A stretch of 64,000 bases of DNA, from assembly GCA_021234155.1 (NCBI GenBank), contig JAJEKV010000049.1:3749487-3813486 (forward strand), given 5' to 3'. Below the pieces are notes generated by a model. It made no database searches and was not told where the DNA came from. It saw only the letters and a list, made by a program, of their open reading frames with translations. Below, piece by piece: positions 11,940 through 22,830 of this stretch (position 1 is its first letter; each line of letters opens with the position of its first letter). The translations under genes were made by a program, and so were the position numbers. Origin of the DNA: Isoetes taiwanensis. Taxonomy: Eukaryota > Streptophyta > Lycopodiopsida > Isoetales > Isoetaceae.

Positions 11940-14470
11940 ATGGCTCTCCGATTTGGCAACATTCGCATATTATATTTTCACACCCCTCACAACCCCATCT
12001 GCCTGTTGCAATTCTGAGGCAGTGTGCACTAGTACAAGTGGACGCAATCGTTCTACACATCTTCATGGGCAATTGTGACAGGTATTGTTGTGGGCCACGG
12101 GAAAGTGTGGAATGAATATGGCTTTTGACACAGAACAACCCATGAGATTTGATCCCTTGGCTGACAAATTGTTGCAACTGCGCCTCTCAAAAGGAGCTTG
12201 GCCACGGGTATCAGATGACAATCAGGTCACGCGCTATGGTAGGCAGTTGTTGCTGTTGTGCAGTATCTTTGACCTAGTAATTTGCAATGGACTAGCGCAA
12301 TGGCCATCCTTCAACAAGCACACTTGCAGGCAGGAGAACCAAGGGGGCGGATCTAGTGTGGTAGACTATATATTGGTGGCGGAACATGATATGCATGTTG
12401 TCAAACACTTTCGACTGGGAACAAATAGTAGGATAAGAAGGTGGACTCGGACCACCTACCACTCTTGGCAGGTTGTCCCAACCACCTATGCAGCACTCCC
12501 GCGCATGTCTCAGCTGCGACTGGACTATGAACACGCAAGGGCTTACACCAGATGCTCACAGATGACTTGACAGACATTTGCAATTCCCTATGCTAGATCA
12601 ACAGGCAGATAAGTTCATTGACTTCCTTTAGGCTACTCCCGCAAGGTGCTTTGGGAGAAGCCGCCCCCGATGGACCACGGGAGCCATGGCCTTCTCACAT
12701 AACCGTGCAAGGAACACGTACGTTGACTCCACCAGGTCACAGAACATGCTCTGTTGCCTGCATGGGCCAGACAATACCGTCTTTTCCTTAAGGATAAGAA
12801 GGCCAGATATATCATGGCCCATCAGCAAGAAATGTTCTTCCTCCTAGACCGTCATCCTAGGACCTTCTGGCGAAGGGTGCTCAGAAAGCTTATACAGCCT
12901 ATAGAGAATATCACTCTCGAACAATGGGGACAATACCTGCATTAGCTTTACAATCCTTAGGAAGCACAAGAAACAGTACCCCCACAGCATGGCCCAGTGC
13001 TGAACAACATAGAGGCAAACATAGACTAGGGCCTACAGTGTCTAGCCAATGGAAAAGCACTAGACCTGGATGGTATATATGCCTAGTTGCTCAAGTGGGC
13101 AGGACCATACATAGTATCTGTGCTGACTGCCATGTTCAACAAGGTGCTACAGGATGGTTTCCCCCCACAGTGAATCGCTAGCGGAGTTGTTCCCATATAC
13201 AAGGCAGGTGACCCACACTGCCCAGCAAATTACTGAACAATCATGGTCAGCACAGTATTTGTAAAACTGCTTGTCGGCATTGTAAAGCAATAGTTGACAT
13301 CCTAGACAGAGGCAACAGACGTGCCGGGCCCTCACACAAGTGGGGTTCAAGCCGCGACCATTGATCACATCTTCACACTACAGCGATGGCGAGACTTGTA
13401 TTGCTGCTTTTGGACTTCGTAAAGGCTTTTGACATGGTGCCTCGGGAAAGATGTGGGCAAGATTGAAAGACTTAGGTGTCCTGTACATAATGCACCATAT
13501 AGGTTATACGAGACATGTTCAAGCCGGTTGCATTTGACAAGCCAGCTATTCGAGAGCAGTATCGGGGTCTGTCAAGGATGGCATATCTCTCCTACATTAT
13601 TTGGACTGTACATTGATCATTTGGAGAGCTGGCTTGCAAAAAATGCGGGCAACAGAGCTCACCTATTGCACCAGATTGTCAGGAAGCTGATATTGTTGAT
13701 GATGTGGACCTCCTTGCTTAGACTTCGGCTGAAATGCAGCATCATCTCGATGCTCTAGACACATTATGCCAGGCAACTGTCATGTAAGTCAACCTGACTA
13801 AGACTACGGTAGTCCTCATATCATCCTCACGTCAGCCGCGAGCCCCATCCTTCATTTATCGGGTGCAAAATATGGATAGCTATGTAGGAGTGGAGTCCTC
13901 CTCTAGTATTCAGTGGGATGCTTCCATTCGGCTACGAGCGGCAACGGGCTGGAAGGCGCTATATGCCATGCAAAATAACAGTCATAGAGCAGAGTTATAT
14001 GATCGAGCCTATCAGTCGCACCTGTCCAAGGTCTTGGTGGCGCGTATCGTTTTATACAGGGTTGAGGTCTGGGGGTGTCCCTCGCTACCTATCCTTCTTG
14101 GCTAGGTACAGAAAGCCTTTTTGGAGTAGGTACAGACATGTATACCTACCTGCCTATGGAAGGACACAGACTCATTGCCTCGATCCGCACATGCGCACAC
14201 CATCTCTAAATTGAAACAGGGAGATGAATTGCGGAACCACAGCAAGATAAGCTCTGTCGATGCTGTCAAATGGGAGCCGTTGAAGATGAATGCCATACCC
14301 TATAGGGATGTCTGGCATATGACCAGATCTGGGTGTGTTATGCTGAGTTGGTCAGGCCTAGCTAGTCGCTCTATGTGATACTGAGCACGGCTGCAGTTCA
14401 GATGTTGGGATCATACCTCTAGGAGGTCATGGATCTGCAAGACCAACTATGTCTACGGACACTCGCATGA
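11940..14470 (+). mobile_element. LINE-B copy 1, heavily decayed (endonuclease plus reverse transcriptase)
   Basis: Remnant of a non-LTR retrotransposon ORF2. The open stretch 12085-12570 ends an APE-type endonuclease, with CSIFDLVICNG and the signature GGSSVVDYIL. Downstream, spread over changing frames, are a linker (RTFWRRVLRKLIQPIENIT), the RT block LLLLDFVKAFDMVPRE (~13400), GVCQGWHISPTLFGLYIDHL (~13560-13625) and the catalytic box reduced from YADD to VDDVDLLA (~13693). The C-terminal part near 14000 aligns in words with LINE-B copy 2 at 45.5-46.8 kb (EVWG, ARIVLYRVE). There are many stops and frameshifts, so it is inactive. The 5' end is vague and the 3' end has no clear tail. Confidence 0.8.
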
Positions 14471-15884
14471 TTTGAACATGTCTTGTTTGATATTGTACAG
14501 TTTGAAAACATTCTTATTACTGCTACGATTTTTCCCTCGAAAACCTTTCGGAGCGAGGGCATTAGAGTTTTTTTGAGGTCAATTAAGGGCCCTTACTCGA
14601 TGCCACGTCAAAAAGCTCGCGGCCAATGGGGAGCCGAGCTTGTACAGAGTTTTTTTACTGAGCCTTGGTTTCGTCATTCCAGGTGTCAACTGCATGTAGC
14701 TTCCGTAATATCCGTGCCTCTAGCTTCGGGTGTCAGATTACACACGTAGCAATTATGACCGTTAGCTCCCGCCCTCAATTCCCGCTCAGGTAATTTCTTC
14801 AACAAAGTTTACGCGAAACTCGATTGCCCGCGCCAAGGGAACTTCGATTTGCTCGGGAATAGCTTCGACCTGTGCCAAAGTGAGTTTCGACCACAAAAAA
14901 GCTTCAGTCAAGGTAAAATCACCGAGCCTTTCCTAGTATTTCGATTCCGCTCCACATTCTAATTTGAATTCTGTGACTTTAGATGGCTATAAGCTCTATC
15001 ACAATCGGAAATGACTTTGAAAGCTTCGTGGTGTCGACCGGGGGCTTTGTTACACTCCAACCTGGAATGCGAGGTGAATAGCGAGTCAAAAGATGCAGGA
15101 GAAGTGATGTTTCTGCACATTAAAAGGCTTTGGTGGTCGGAGAGATATTTGTACAAGTGAGTCATGTATACACTCCAACAAATATGGCAAAAGAAAAAAT
15201 AAGCAAGCGAAGAACTTTCCCACGGTTAGAAGCAAATTGTAAGTATGTACTTCTATGCAATCCATATCTAAATTAGTTCAGTTACTTATCCAGTTCATTC
15301 CTATTCTGTCAGGTTTGTGTATATCTGATGTGTAGAACACAGTCTCTTCACAGTAGTGTATTCCATTGCTTTCACCAAGATATGGGCTCTTTGTTGTTCG
15401 AAGGTAGCATACCAGTGCAGCTCACAGAAAAGGGGTATATGGTTCTGGAGGTATGAATACTCTCCACGAAGATCCAAGCTTATTGAGCTTCCATTGCCCA
15501 GCCTGTCCAAGCTATACTGTAGGCCTCTGGATGCCACTTCTGTCTTACTAGCCACGGAGTAAGTTGTCACAAGAAATGTTTACGGCATTGAAGGAGAAGG
15601 GAGGTTTCTGCGGGCATGTGAAGACAAATTTAGGAATTGATTTGTTCATTGCCTTATTCAAGATGTTTCTGATTCAAACCCAAATGGGTGGATAGTTTTT
15701 AGATAGTCTATTTCTTGAAGGTTGGAGTGCTCGACTTCATGATGGAGCTGAATCTACTGAATGCAGGATAAGTCAAGACATGGTTCGGTTCAGATATTGC
15801 ATTTGTATATGAATCTATGTAATATAAACATAAGTGACGATTAATTGGAGATCTATTGTATATTGATTGGAAAGGTTTGCTTTG

Positions 15885-16036
15885 AGTGTAACATAAAAAA
15901 TTAAAGTAGCTACGATGCGAAAATATGAATATCATAAAATAAGGAAGTGTTGTTTTCGCACCGTAGGCACGGTGCGAAATTATGTATAACATAAAATATG
16001 GAAGTGTTGTTTTCGCACCGTAGCTACGGTGCGAAA
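15885..16036. repeat. Left block of ~57-bp palindrome-bearing repeats
   Basis: Units of about 57 bp combine a spacer (ATGTATAACATAAAATATGG, then AAGTGTTGTTT) with the palindrome TTCGCACCGTAGCTACGGTG-CGAA. Palindromes centre near 15967 and 16023, and a partial one is at 15886. The unit reappears at 17040-17240 on the other side of the hairpin array. Confidence 0.75.
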
Positions 16037-16178
16037 TTCATTAGAGGTTTGATGGGATCACTTAAGGGCCCAACCCCGATGTCAGCATGGAAACCCACTA
16101 GGGTTGAGGCCTGAGACTCTAGGTTTCTAATGAACAGGTTGTAGATTCAAATCTGTATTTCATTAACAATCTCAAGAG

Positions 16179-16833
16179 CGTGGTTACAGTGCGCATTTGC
16201 CATATCCATAACCAATGGTTACATGCATTTCGTACTGTGGCTATTATGCAACACTTTATTTCTTTCTTTTTAGGGCGTGGCTACGGTTGTCATGTCCACA
16301 GCCCAATGAATACATGCATTTCGCATTGTAACCACTGTGCCCTTTTTTTTCGAACTTTTTTTTTAGGGGCGTAGTTACAGTGCGAATTTGCCATGTCCAC
16401 AGCCCGACGGATACATGCATTTTGCACTGTAACCACGCCCTAATTTTTTATTTTTATTTTTATTTTTTTTTAGGGCGTGGTTACAGTGCGAATTTGCCAT
16501 GTCCACAGCCCGACGGATACATGCATTTCGCACTGTAACCACGCCCTATTAGGGTGTGGTTACAGTGCGAATTTGCCATGTCCACAGCCCGACGGATACA
16601 TGCATTTCGCACTGTAACCACGCCAAATTTTTTTTTTTTAGGGCGTAGTTACAGTGCGAATTTGCCATGTCCACAGCTCGACGGATACATGCATTTCGCA
16701 CTGTAACTACTATGTGTTTTTTTTTTTTCGGTTCTTTCTTTCTTTCTTTCTTTATAGACCGTGGCTACAGTGCGAATTTGCCATGTCCACAGCCCAACGG
16801 ATACATGCATTTCGCACTGTAACCACTGTGCCC
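16179..16833. repeat. Array of seven hairpin-forming units
   Basis: Seven units of ~65-77 bp lie at about 16179-16244, 16273-16342, 16366-16440, 16473-16546, 16552-16624, 16641-16711 and 16757-16833. Each has a left arm GGGCGTGGTTACAGTGCGAA, a conserved loop region TTGCCATGTCCACAGCCCGA plus CGGATACATGCA, and a right arm TTTCGCACTGTAACCACGCC. The units are separated by T-rich spacers. In unit 6 both arms carry the matching change (GTAGTTAC / GTAACTAC), so pairing is kept. Arms share the sequence of the palindromes in the flanking 57-bp repeats. No coding potential. Confidence 0.85.
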
Positions 16834-17039
16834 ACTCTTTCATAGTCAATTTGACAATAACTAACGAGAGACTACTTTTGAACTCACAAAACACTACTCA
16901 AAATTTAATGAAACAAAAAGAGTTGTCATTGCCTAAATATCAATGTTCATTGCTCTAAATTACTGAAAGCATCCTCATTAACTTCCTCCTTTCAATTGAA
17001 CCTCTTCTTGTATGGCACCTATAGATAGATAAATAGAAA

Positions 17040-17240
17040 GTGTTGTTTTTGCATTGTAGCCACGGTGCATAAATATGTATAACATAAAATATGGAAGTGT
17101 TATTTTCGCACCGTAGCCACGGTGCGAAATTGTGTATAATATAAAATATGGAAACGTTATTTTCGCACCGTAGCCACGGTGCAAAATTGTGTATAACATA
17201 AAATATGGAAACATTATTTTTGCACCGTAGCTACGGTGTT
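17040..17240. repeat. Right block of ~57-bp palindrome-bearing repeats
   Basis: Four units with palindromes near 17058, 17118, 17174 and 17230, each a variant of GCACCGTAGCYACGGTGC, with the same spacer as the left block (TGTATAACATAAAATATGGA). Together the two blocks bracket the seven-unit hairpin array almost symmetrically. Confidence 0.75.
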
Positions 17241-17317
17241 AGTCACTCTTACATATCAAGCTGCTACTAAGGCACTCACCTTCAAACTATCACAAATCAA
17301 GGTGTTGCTCAACGAGA

Positions 17318-17793
17318 ATGGTAAAGAGTAAATCAGATAAGGCATGGGAGTTGTTTAGCACATGGTATGATAATATAGTAGAGAAAGAATGGAATTTTTG
17401 TCAGAAGCATCCAGAAGAGTTTGAGGAGGAGATAGAGGAGCTAGTTGATGCAACTATTGTATACAATAATTTTTGCCCTACAGTAGACGTTATGGTAGAG
17501 TGTAACAGGTTGCATATGGGAGCATTCTTCATAGCTTCATGGCTAGAGCTGGACCTGACCTGAAACCATGTTATGTGGCTGATTTGCCTTTACTGAGCAT
17601 GCAAGCTTTAATTAAGATATTTCTGAAGGCTGATCAAGACCGAATTAGGAGGTTTTTGAGGAGACTACCGCTAACTCGCAGAAAAAAAGGCAAAGAAAGT
17701 TTTTACAACGTAGATATTATGTTCAACACATACATGATTTACAATAAGTCAAACCAAGATGCCAGGTTCTTCAAGTGTGGAGGTCGCCGATAG
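17318..17793 (+). other. Two overlapping short ORFs of unknown function
   Basis: The first open frame (17318-17563, 81 codons) encodes an acidic segment with AWELFSTWYDNIVEKEWNFC and an EEFEEEIEELVDATIVYNNF stretch. The second (17539-17793) is basic (RRFLRRLPLTRRKKGK). They overlap by 25 bases in different frames and could be one protein broken by a frameshift. Neither is recognised. Their position inside the candidate inverted-repeat element suggests a transposon-borne or captured fragment. A host exon cannot be excluded. Confidence 0.3.
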
Positions 17794-18564
17794 AATGTCC
17801 CGCCTCACCAAGAGAGGAGCAAATAGATCCCGCAGTAAAAAGAAGCTCCTCTTGGAAAACGAGGAGAATGAGGAGGTATTGGAAGAGGAGGTCTCTGAGA
17901 AGTTGGCCTTTAGCCCAGAGGTCTATATTCATAGCTCCAAAAGCTCGCAATGCATCTTCATCTATTGGTTGCTTCCAAGTGAACTTATTCATGTAAGGCA
18001 GGCATCCTTTTGGCAATTGCACTCTAAGTTGACCTCGAATTAGTTTGATCCTGAAACGTAAGTATTAGAACCAAGAACACTCAAAGGACTGCAATGACAA
18101 CTTGGAAACCAAATACCTTTGCCATTGACGCTGCAAAAGACCGAAACCGAGCGGAGCTTAGAATTAGGAAGATTCTTGCCAACAAACAGTTTTAAATTTA
18201 CCGGCAAGAATCCGCCATAATTCGAATTCAAACAATGCTTGGGCGCGATGGCAAAGTCGTTGGCGCTCGATGGCGCGATGGCAAGCTCGATGGCGCTGAA
18301 GCTCGATGGCTGAAGCTCGATGGTGGGAAAAGGAAAATCTTAGATGTAATCATTAAATTTTGTGGTCGTTAGGAAATAATGATTGCAAAGTTAGGTACGA
18401 GGTTAGGTTCGGAGGGGGGGAAGTTAGGTTAGGGGAGAGTGAAAGTTAGGTATGGAGGGGGGAAAGGTAGGTTTGGGATCCTACGTGGCAGCCCCCCCAA
18501 TATACTCTTACAAGGCCCTTATTTGACCTCAGAAAAACTCTAATGTTTCTTAACTCGCGCAGTA

Positions 18565-18645
18565 ATAAGTCTGTTGCGCTCTCTTGGGGTCCCATAGGCC
18601 GATTGGTCTCCGTGGACGATAAAAACCATATTCTATTCTATTCTG
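18565..18645 (+). repeat. Orphan LINE tail with ATTCT microsatellite
   Basis: GGGGTCCCATAGGCCGATTG, then GGTCTCCGTGGACGATAAAA, then ATTCTATTCTATTCTG. The plan (small hairpin, A-rich spacer, microsatellite) is that of the LINE-C tail at about 44880-44935. It ends exactly where LINE-A copy 1 begins, so the second LINE seems to have inserted into this tail. Confidence 0.5.
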
Positions 18646-21040
18646 TTCCATTAAGGAAGCATGTATCGATCTTTATTATTGAGAAGTCATAATCAGAAAT
18701 GGTTTGATAAAGATTGTCTACTTGCCAAGCAAGCTCTGAATAGGGCTGCTGACAAACAGCAGGCCAGCAAGACCTACAAGAAGATTCTGAGACGAAAGAA
18801 ACATGAATGGCAGCGTGCACATGAAACTGAACTGGCAAAACGTGTGTTAGTAGAACCAAAAGCATTTTGGAATATAACCAAGAAGCCCCTTGCGGGCTAT
18901 GATTTTACAGCAGAGGAGATGGTCTCATGGTTGCATGAGCTGTATATGATTCCTGCCCAGCGGAAAATGATTCAAGCGCATCCTATAAGTGGTGAAATCT
19001 TCACTTCTGAAGATGTAGATGACGCATTGTCACGCTTGAAAAATGGCAAATCCTCTGACAATCTTGGTATGGTATCCGAATTATGCAAGTGGGGAGGTAG
19101 CCTACTCTTTGAGAAACTTGCTAATATTTTCAACTTGGTGCTCATAAATGGTAGTCTTCCAGATGCTTGGTATGTGAGTCGGGCTGTCCCAATATTTAAA
19201 TGTGGTGATAAGCATGATATACACAATTACAGGACAATTTTAGTTGGGAATACCATGGCAAAGATCTTTGCCTCTCTAATTGAACGGAAATTGGTGGATT
19301 GGGCTATAGAAGCAAATGCTAGAACAGCATGTCAAGCTGGTTTTCGAGCTGGATATTCTACCCTGGACCATTTAGTAACGCTCCGAGTACTTACAGAAAA
19401 TGCAAAGGGCTGTGGCAACCAATTATTCTTGGCATTCATGGATCTCACTAAGGCTTTTGACAGAGTTGATCGGGGGAAACTCCAAGACAGAATGGATGCA
19501 CTTGGAATTCCTTTTGCTCTCAAGGAGGCAGTAGCATGCTTATACAAAAAGGTCCTGGTAGGGCTTTCTTTTCCTCTCAAATCAGACAAGCTGATAGAAA
19601 GCACCATTGGAGTTAAGCAAGGCTGCCCCTGTTCACCCATGCTTTTCGGGCTTTTCATTGATGAAATAGAATCTTGGCTTGATAGCAGCAATGGAGTTGG
19701 TGCCGAGCTATGCGGCTATGTCGTGAAACTATTGCTCTTTGCGGATGATATTGTGCTGATTTCTAAAACCCAACGGGGCTTGCAGTCGCACTTAGATACC
19801 TTCTACAACTTCTGTGTACAAAAAGGTATGTCAGTTAACCATTCCAAGTCTAAAATTCTGATTTTTGGCACACGCTCTCATGCCAAATTTTCAATTGGAG
19901 ATATCCCATTAGAAACTGTTAATCAGTACAAATACCTGGGGATAGAAATGACATCCAATTATAAGTGGAATATTGCAGCATCAAAGAGAGCAGCGGGTGG
20001 ATTGAGAGCATTATTTCCTCTTTTTCAGATCTGTGTGCAAAATAACCTTGAGAGTTGGCATCTGTGCAAGTTGCTTTTTGGTGTATTAGTCAAACCAGTA
20101 ATGTTGTATGGGTGTCAGGCCTGGGCACCTGGGTTAGCAAAATCAGGTTGGGAACAGCTAGAAAGAGTACAAAAGAGATTTCTGGTTGAAGAATTGGGTG
20201 TCAAAGCTCAAACACCCTACATCATGCTTTTGGCGGAAACAGGAACAGTTCCAATTGAGATTGATGCTCTCTGCCAAACGCTTCACTACCTGAATAGGAT
20301 CTCAAATCTAGACCCAGATCGCCTTCCTGCCTTGGCACTAACACATTCTCAAGGGAAGCTAAATGGATGGTATGCCGCAGTAATCAAGTGGGCGCATAAA
20401 TGGGGTATATCACCTGACAGCTGGCCTCATAAATGGGATGAATTGCAAACTTTTGTATCAGCTAAAGCAGTTGCCAAACTTTGGGAAGATTGTGAAAATA
20501 GTGTGAAAGCGACCTTCTATAAAAAGGAAATAAATAGTCTTGATACCTATGGCGAGCAACCATATCTTGGGCAAGATACTAGACCAGACCTGAGAAAAAT
20601 CATCTCCAGGACGCGGCTCTCCTCTCACCACCTCGCCATAGAGACTGGGAGATGGCAAAATCTAGCTCGTGAAGATCGGCTATGCCCCTGTTGCTTGGCA
20701 GAACCTCAGGTTGAAGATGAGACTCACGCCTTGCTCTTTTGCCCATCCTATAAGCATATTCGGGAGGCTTTCGGTGTCAATGCTGGTAATCTCAAAGACT
20801 TATTCAGGACACATCCATCCAAAGTAGGGATGTACCTAAAGTCTATTTTCAGGGAGAGACTGGATGTCATACATCTATATGAGCACATGTCAGTACTCGA
20901 AAACTCTGGGATGTTCATGTTCTGATAATTTTCACAGAGTTCTTTATTCATTTTTTTTTGCCCAAAAAAAACCATTGTACTGTTTTGCCATATGGACCTG
21001 AGGGTCCCTCAAATGGCGTGATAATAAATTGATTGATTGA
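18646..21040 (+). mobile_element. LINE-A copy 1, 5'-truncated but with open ORF2
   Basis: The element is flanked on both sides by TATTCTG (18639-18645 and 21041-21047), a plausible 7-bp target duplication. It starts within ORF2, lacks the endonuclease, and ends after the ORF with ATGGACCTGAGGGTCCCTCA (hairpin), AAATGGCGTGATAATAAA and a TTGATTGATTGA microsatellite. The 754-codon ORF is undamaged, which suggests a fairly recent insertion. Confidence 0.8.
18661..20925 (+). CDS. LINE-A ORF2 fragment: reverse transcriptase plus C-terminal zinc knuckle
   Basis: A continuous 754-codon frame encodes the non-LTR reverse transcriptase without its N-terminal endonuclease. In order: a linker with RLKNGKSSDNLGMVSELCKW, the fingers and palm (FRAGYSTLDHLVTLRVL, FMDLTKAFDRVD, GVKQGCPCSPMLFGLFIDEI), the catalytic box FADD at residues 360-363, the thumb (YKYLGIEM), and near residue 675 a Cys/His cluster C-x2-C-x13-H-x4-C. 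Such proteins copy their own RNA at the target site by target-primed reverse transcription. The first ATG is an internal methionine of the original protein, so no functional start is implied. A stop lies just upstream in the same frame, outside the element. Same family as the broken copy at 28.6-30.4 kb. Confidence 0.9.
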   Translation: MYRSLLLRSHNQKWFDKDCLLAKQALNRAADKQQASKTYKKILRRKKHEWQRAHETELAKRVLVEPKAFWNITKKPLAGYDFTAEEMVSWLHELYMIPAQRKMIQAHPISGEIFTSEDVDDALSRLKNGKSSDNLGMVSELCKWGGSLLFEKLANIFNLVLINGSLPDAWYVSRAVPIFKCGDKHDIHNYRTILVGNTMAKIFASLIERKLVDWAIEANARTACQAGFRAGYSTLDHLVTLRVLTENAKGCGNQLFLAFMDLTKAFDRVDRGKLQDRMDALGIPFALKEAVACLYKKVLVGLSFPLKSDKLIESTIGVKQGCPCSPMLFGLFIDEIESWLDSSNGVGAELCGYVVKLLLFADDIVLISKTQRGLQSHLDTFYNFCVQKGMSVNHSKSKILIFGTRSHAKFSIGDIPLETVNQYKYLGIEMTSNYKWNIAASKRAAGGLRALFPLFQICVQNNLESWHLCKLLFGVLVKPVMLYGCQAWAPGLAKSGWEQLERVQKRFLVEELGVKAQTPYIMLLAETGTVPIEIDALCQTLHYLNRISNLDPDRLPALALTHSQGKLNGWYAAVIKWAHKWGISPDSWPHKWDELQTFVSAKAVAKLWEDCENSVKATFYKKEINSLDTYGEQPYLGQDTRPDLRKIISRTRLSSHHLAIETGRWQNLAREDRLCPCCLAEPQVEDETHALLFCPSYKHIREAFGVNAGNLKDLFRTHPSKVGMYLKSIFRERLDVIHLYEHMSVLENSGMFMF

Positions 21041-21047
21041 TATTCTG

Positions 21048-22830
21048 CACCTATACACATCCCTGCTCCTGGACAATTCACTTGGAGAACCAGCATCCAT
21101 GTTTCTCCTTCCAGCCAGAACTAACCTTGACAAAAGCCCTACTAGACCTGCTACATACCTCAGTCAATCCCTTGGTACTGTTATCATCCCATATATAGGC
21201 CGAACTAGCTTGAGATGGTATATCCACTCCCATAGTATCAAAATCTGTTCACTTACTCTAGTTTTAAAGCCGTAACAAGGCTGCATGTCTTCATGGTGCA
21301 TCTATGTGTTAGCATAGGCTACATATGGAACCCAAATAATATTTATACTTTCATTTGAATGTCTTTTATTCTATCAGTCCTTAAAATGACCCTAAATGTT
21401 CCTTAATTGTTCCTTGCTATTGCGTGCTTATGAACCAAGAAAATTCCTTCATTATTTATGCACCAATTAAGATGTGTGGACCCACCATGGCCATTGTGTG
21501 GCCAGATTCATAAGTCAGGTGTCTCCCACGTTCACCACCTTTTGGTAATAGAACGTGTGTCGCACCGAAGAGGCACGTAATGGAGGAAAGAGTCATGCTT
21601 CTTGAAGGAGAATTGGGTACAGAACTATGGACTTCACTCAAAGAACCCGAGTTAGAAAGGCTTTATGGACCCGTTCCAAATCTTTCCAAGTGGAAAGGAA
21701 TATCAACGTCCCCTATACCTCCATCCCATATAAATTGGTTCCACCAAAACACTAAACAAGTGTGCTTGATAGGTCCAATCATAGAGCTCTGCCTTGTGGC
21801 AATTGTTCTACATGACATAAAATGCCTCCCAATACCATTACTCATTATTGGATACAAGTGCCCCAGTACGTGGTGTTAGTGACATGACTCAAGTAGAGAA
21901 CATGTTGTTGATTTATTAATAAAAATATTGTAGTAATGGATTTCGCAGAAACTAGAGTGTAGTTCAACGAAAAGGAAAGAAGAAACTCCTCGGAGTAGAA
22001 CAAGTGCCAATGAAAACCAAATGTAAATCCTTCAATAAATAGAAATCTTGAAACCATAATTAGATATCTCTCGAACTAACCATAGGCCCACAATTTGCCA
22101 AGCAGTGCTGCTCACCCATCCCTAGAATCTCGATCCAATGGCTCAGAAAATGTGCATTCCTTCTTTTGAAAAAAATCATCACCTCTTCAATCAGATCACT
22201 AGAGTAACTTGGTTGCTCATTGCAATCTAACTAATCTTTTATAAGGAAACTAGGATCTGCACGATGTACCTCTAGACAATTTAACCCTATAAATCACACT
22301 CATAGTAGTGTAGTCTTTTTTTTTCAATACCATTATATCACCCACAACTTAGCAAATATAGTGCTCTAGAACAATGAAAATTTTACAATATATAAATTGT
22401 AGAGTAAAAGCAGACAGCTGTGACATTTCAAGGGTGTAATTGCATTGTAACAAATCTGTTAAATGCCAAGTTAGCTTTTTCAGCATCTGCTATAAAAATA
22501 ATTCTTTAGGCACAACTACATTATGTTGCTTCCTAGAGCTGCTAACAATGTTGCAGAGCTTTATTAATTTGACCATGTTGAGGGACTTTATCTGCCTCTA
22601 GCATTTGATGATCATATTATCAAAACACAATCTCATTCTATGAATCAAAAGCTCTTCATTGAGATTCATGGACGAATCAGGCTACCTAAATGAACACAAG
22701 ACAAGAAAATATAAGACTATAAACTGAGGCTCCTGAATGGGGAAAACCTTATCAAATAATGCTTTGACACTGGTACAATTTGCAATCTTTTCTTCTCTGT
22801 TTTAGATGGGACTAGAGTACTGAGTGGGGC
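21048..22830. other. Intergenic region
   Basis: AT-rich with open frames of 80-100 codons (21033-21275 +, 21580-21879 +) that carry no recognised motif. No splice-linked gene model could be supported. Confidence 0.35.

Larger units (their letters stand above)
14513..18569. mobile_element. Candidate ~4-kb inverted-repeat-bounded composite element
   Basis: A block at 14560-14594 (CATTAGAGTTTTTTTGAGGT...GGGCCCTT) recurs reverse-complemented at 18512-18545. Further out, CTTATTACTGC at 14513-14523 is matched by its complement at 18559-18569. A third copy of the terminus (CATTAGAGGTTTGATGGG...TTAAGGGCCC) lies inside at 16039-16085 in the left orientation, suggesting nesting of two related elements. 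The interior holds the hairpin array (15880-17240) and a short unknown ORF pair (17318-17793). No transposase and no clear target duplication were found. Long TIRs recall Mutator-like elements, but this is inference. An alternative is two unrelated insertions of one repeat in opposite orientation. Confidence 0.45.

Noticed and set aside
16179-16833. CRISPR-like array
   Set aside because: Conserved arms and loops with T-rich spacers in a eukaryotic sequence, no cas genes, and units are themselves foldbacks rather than short repeats with unique spacers.
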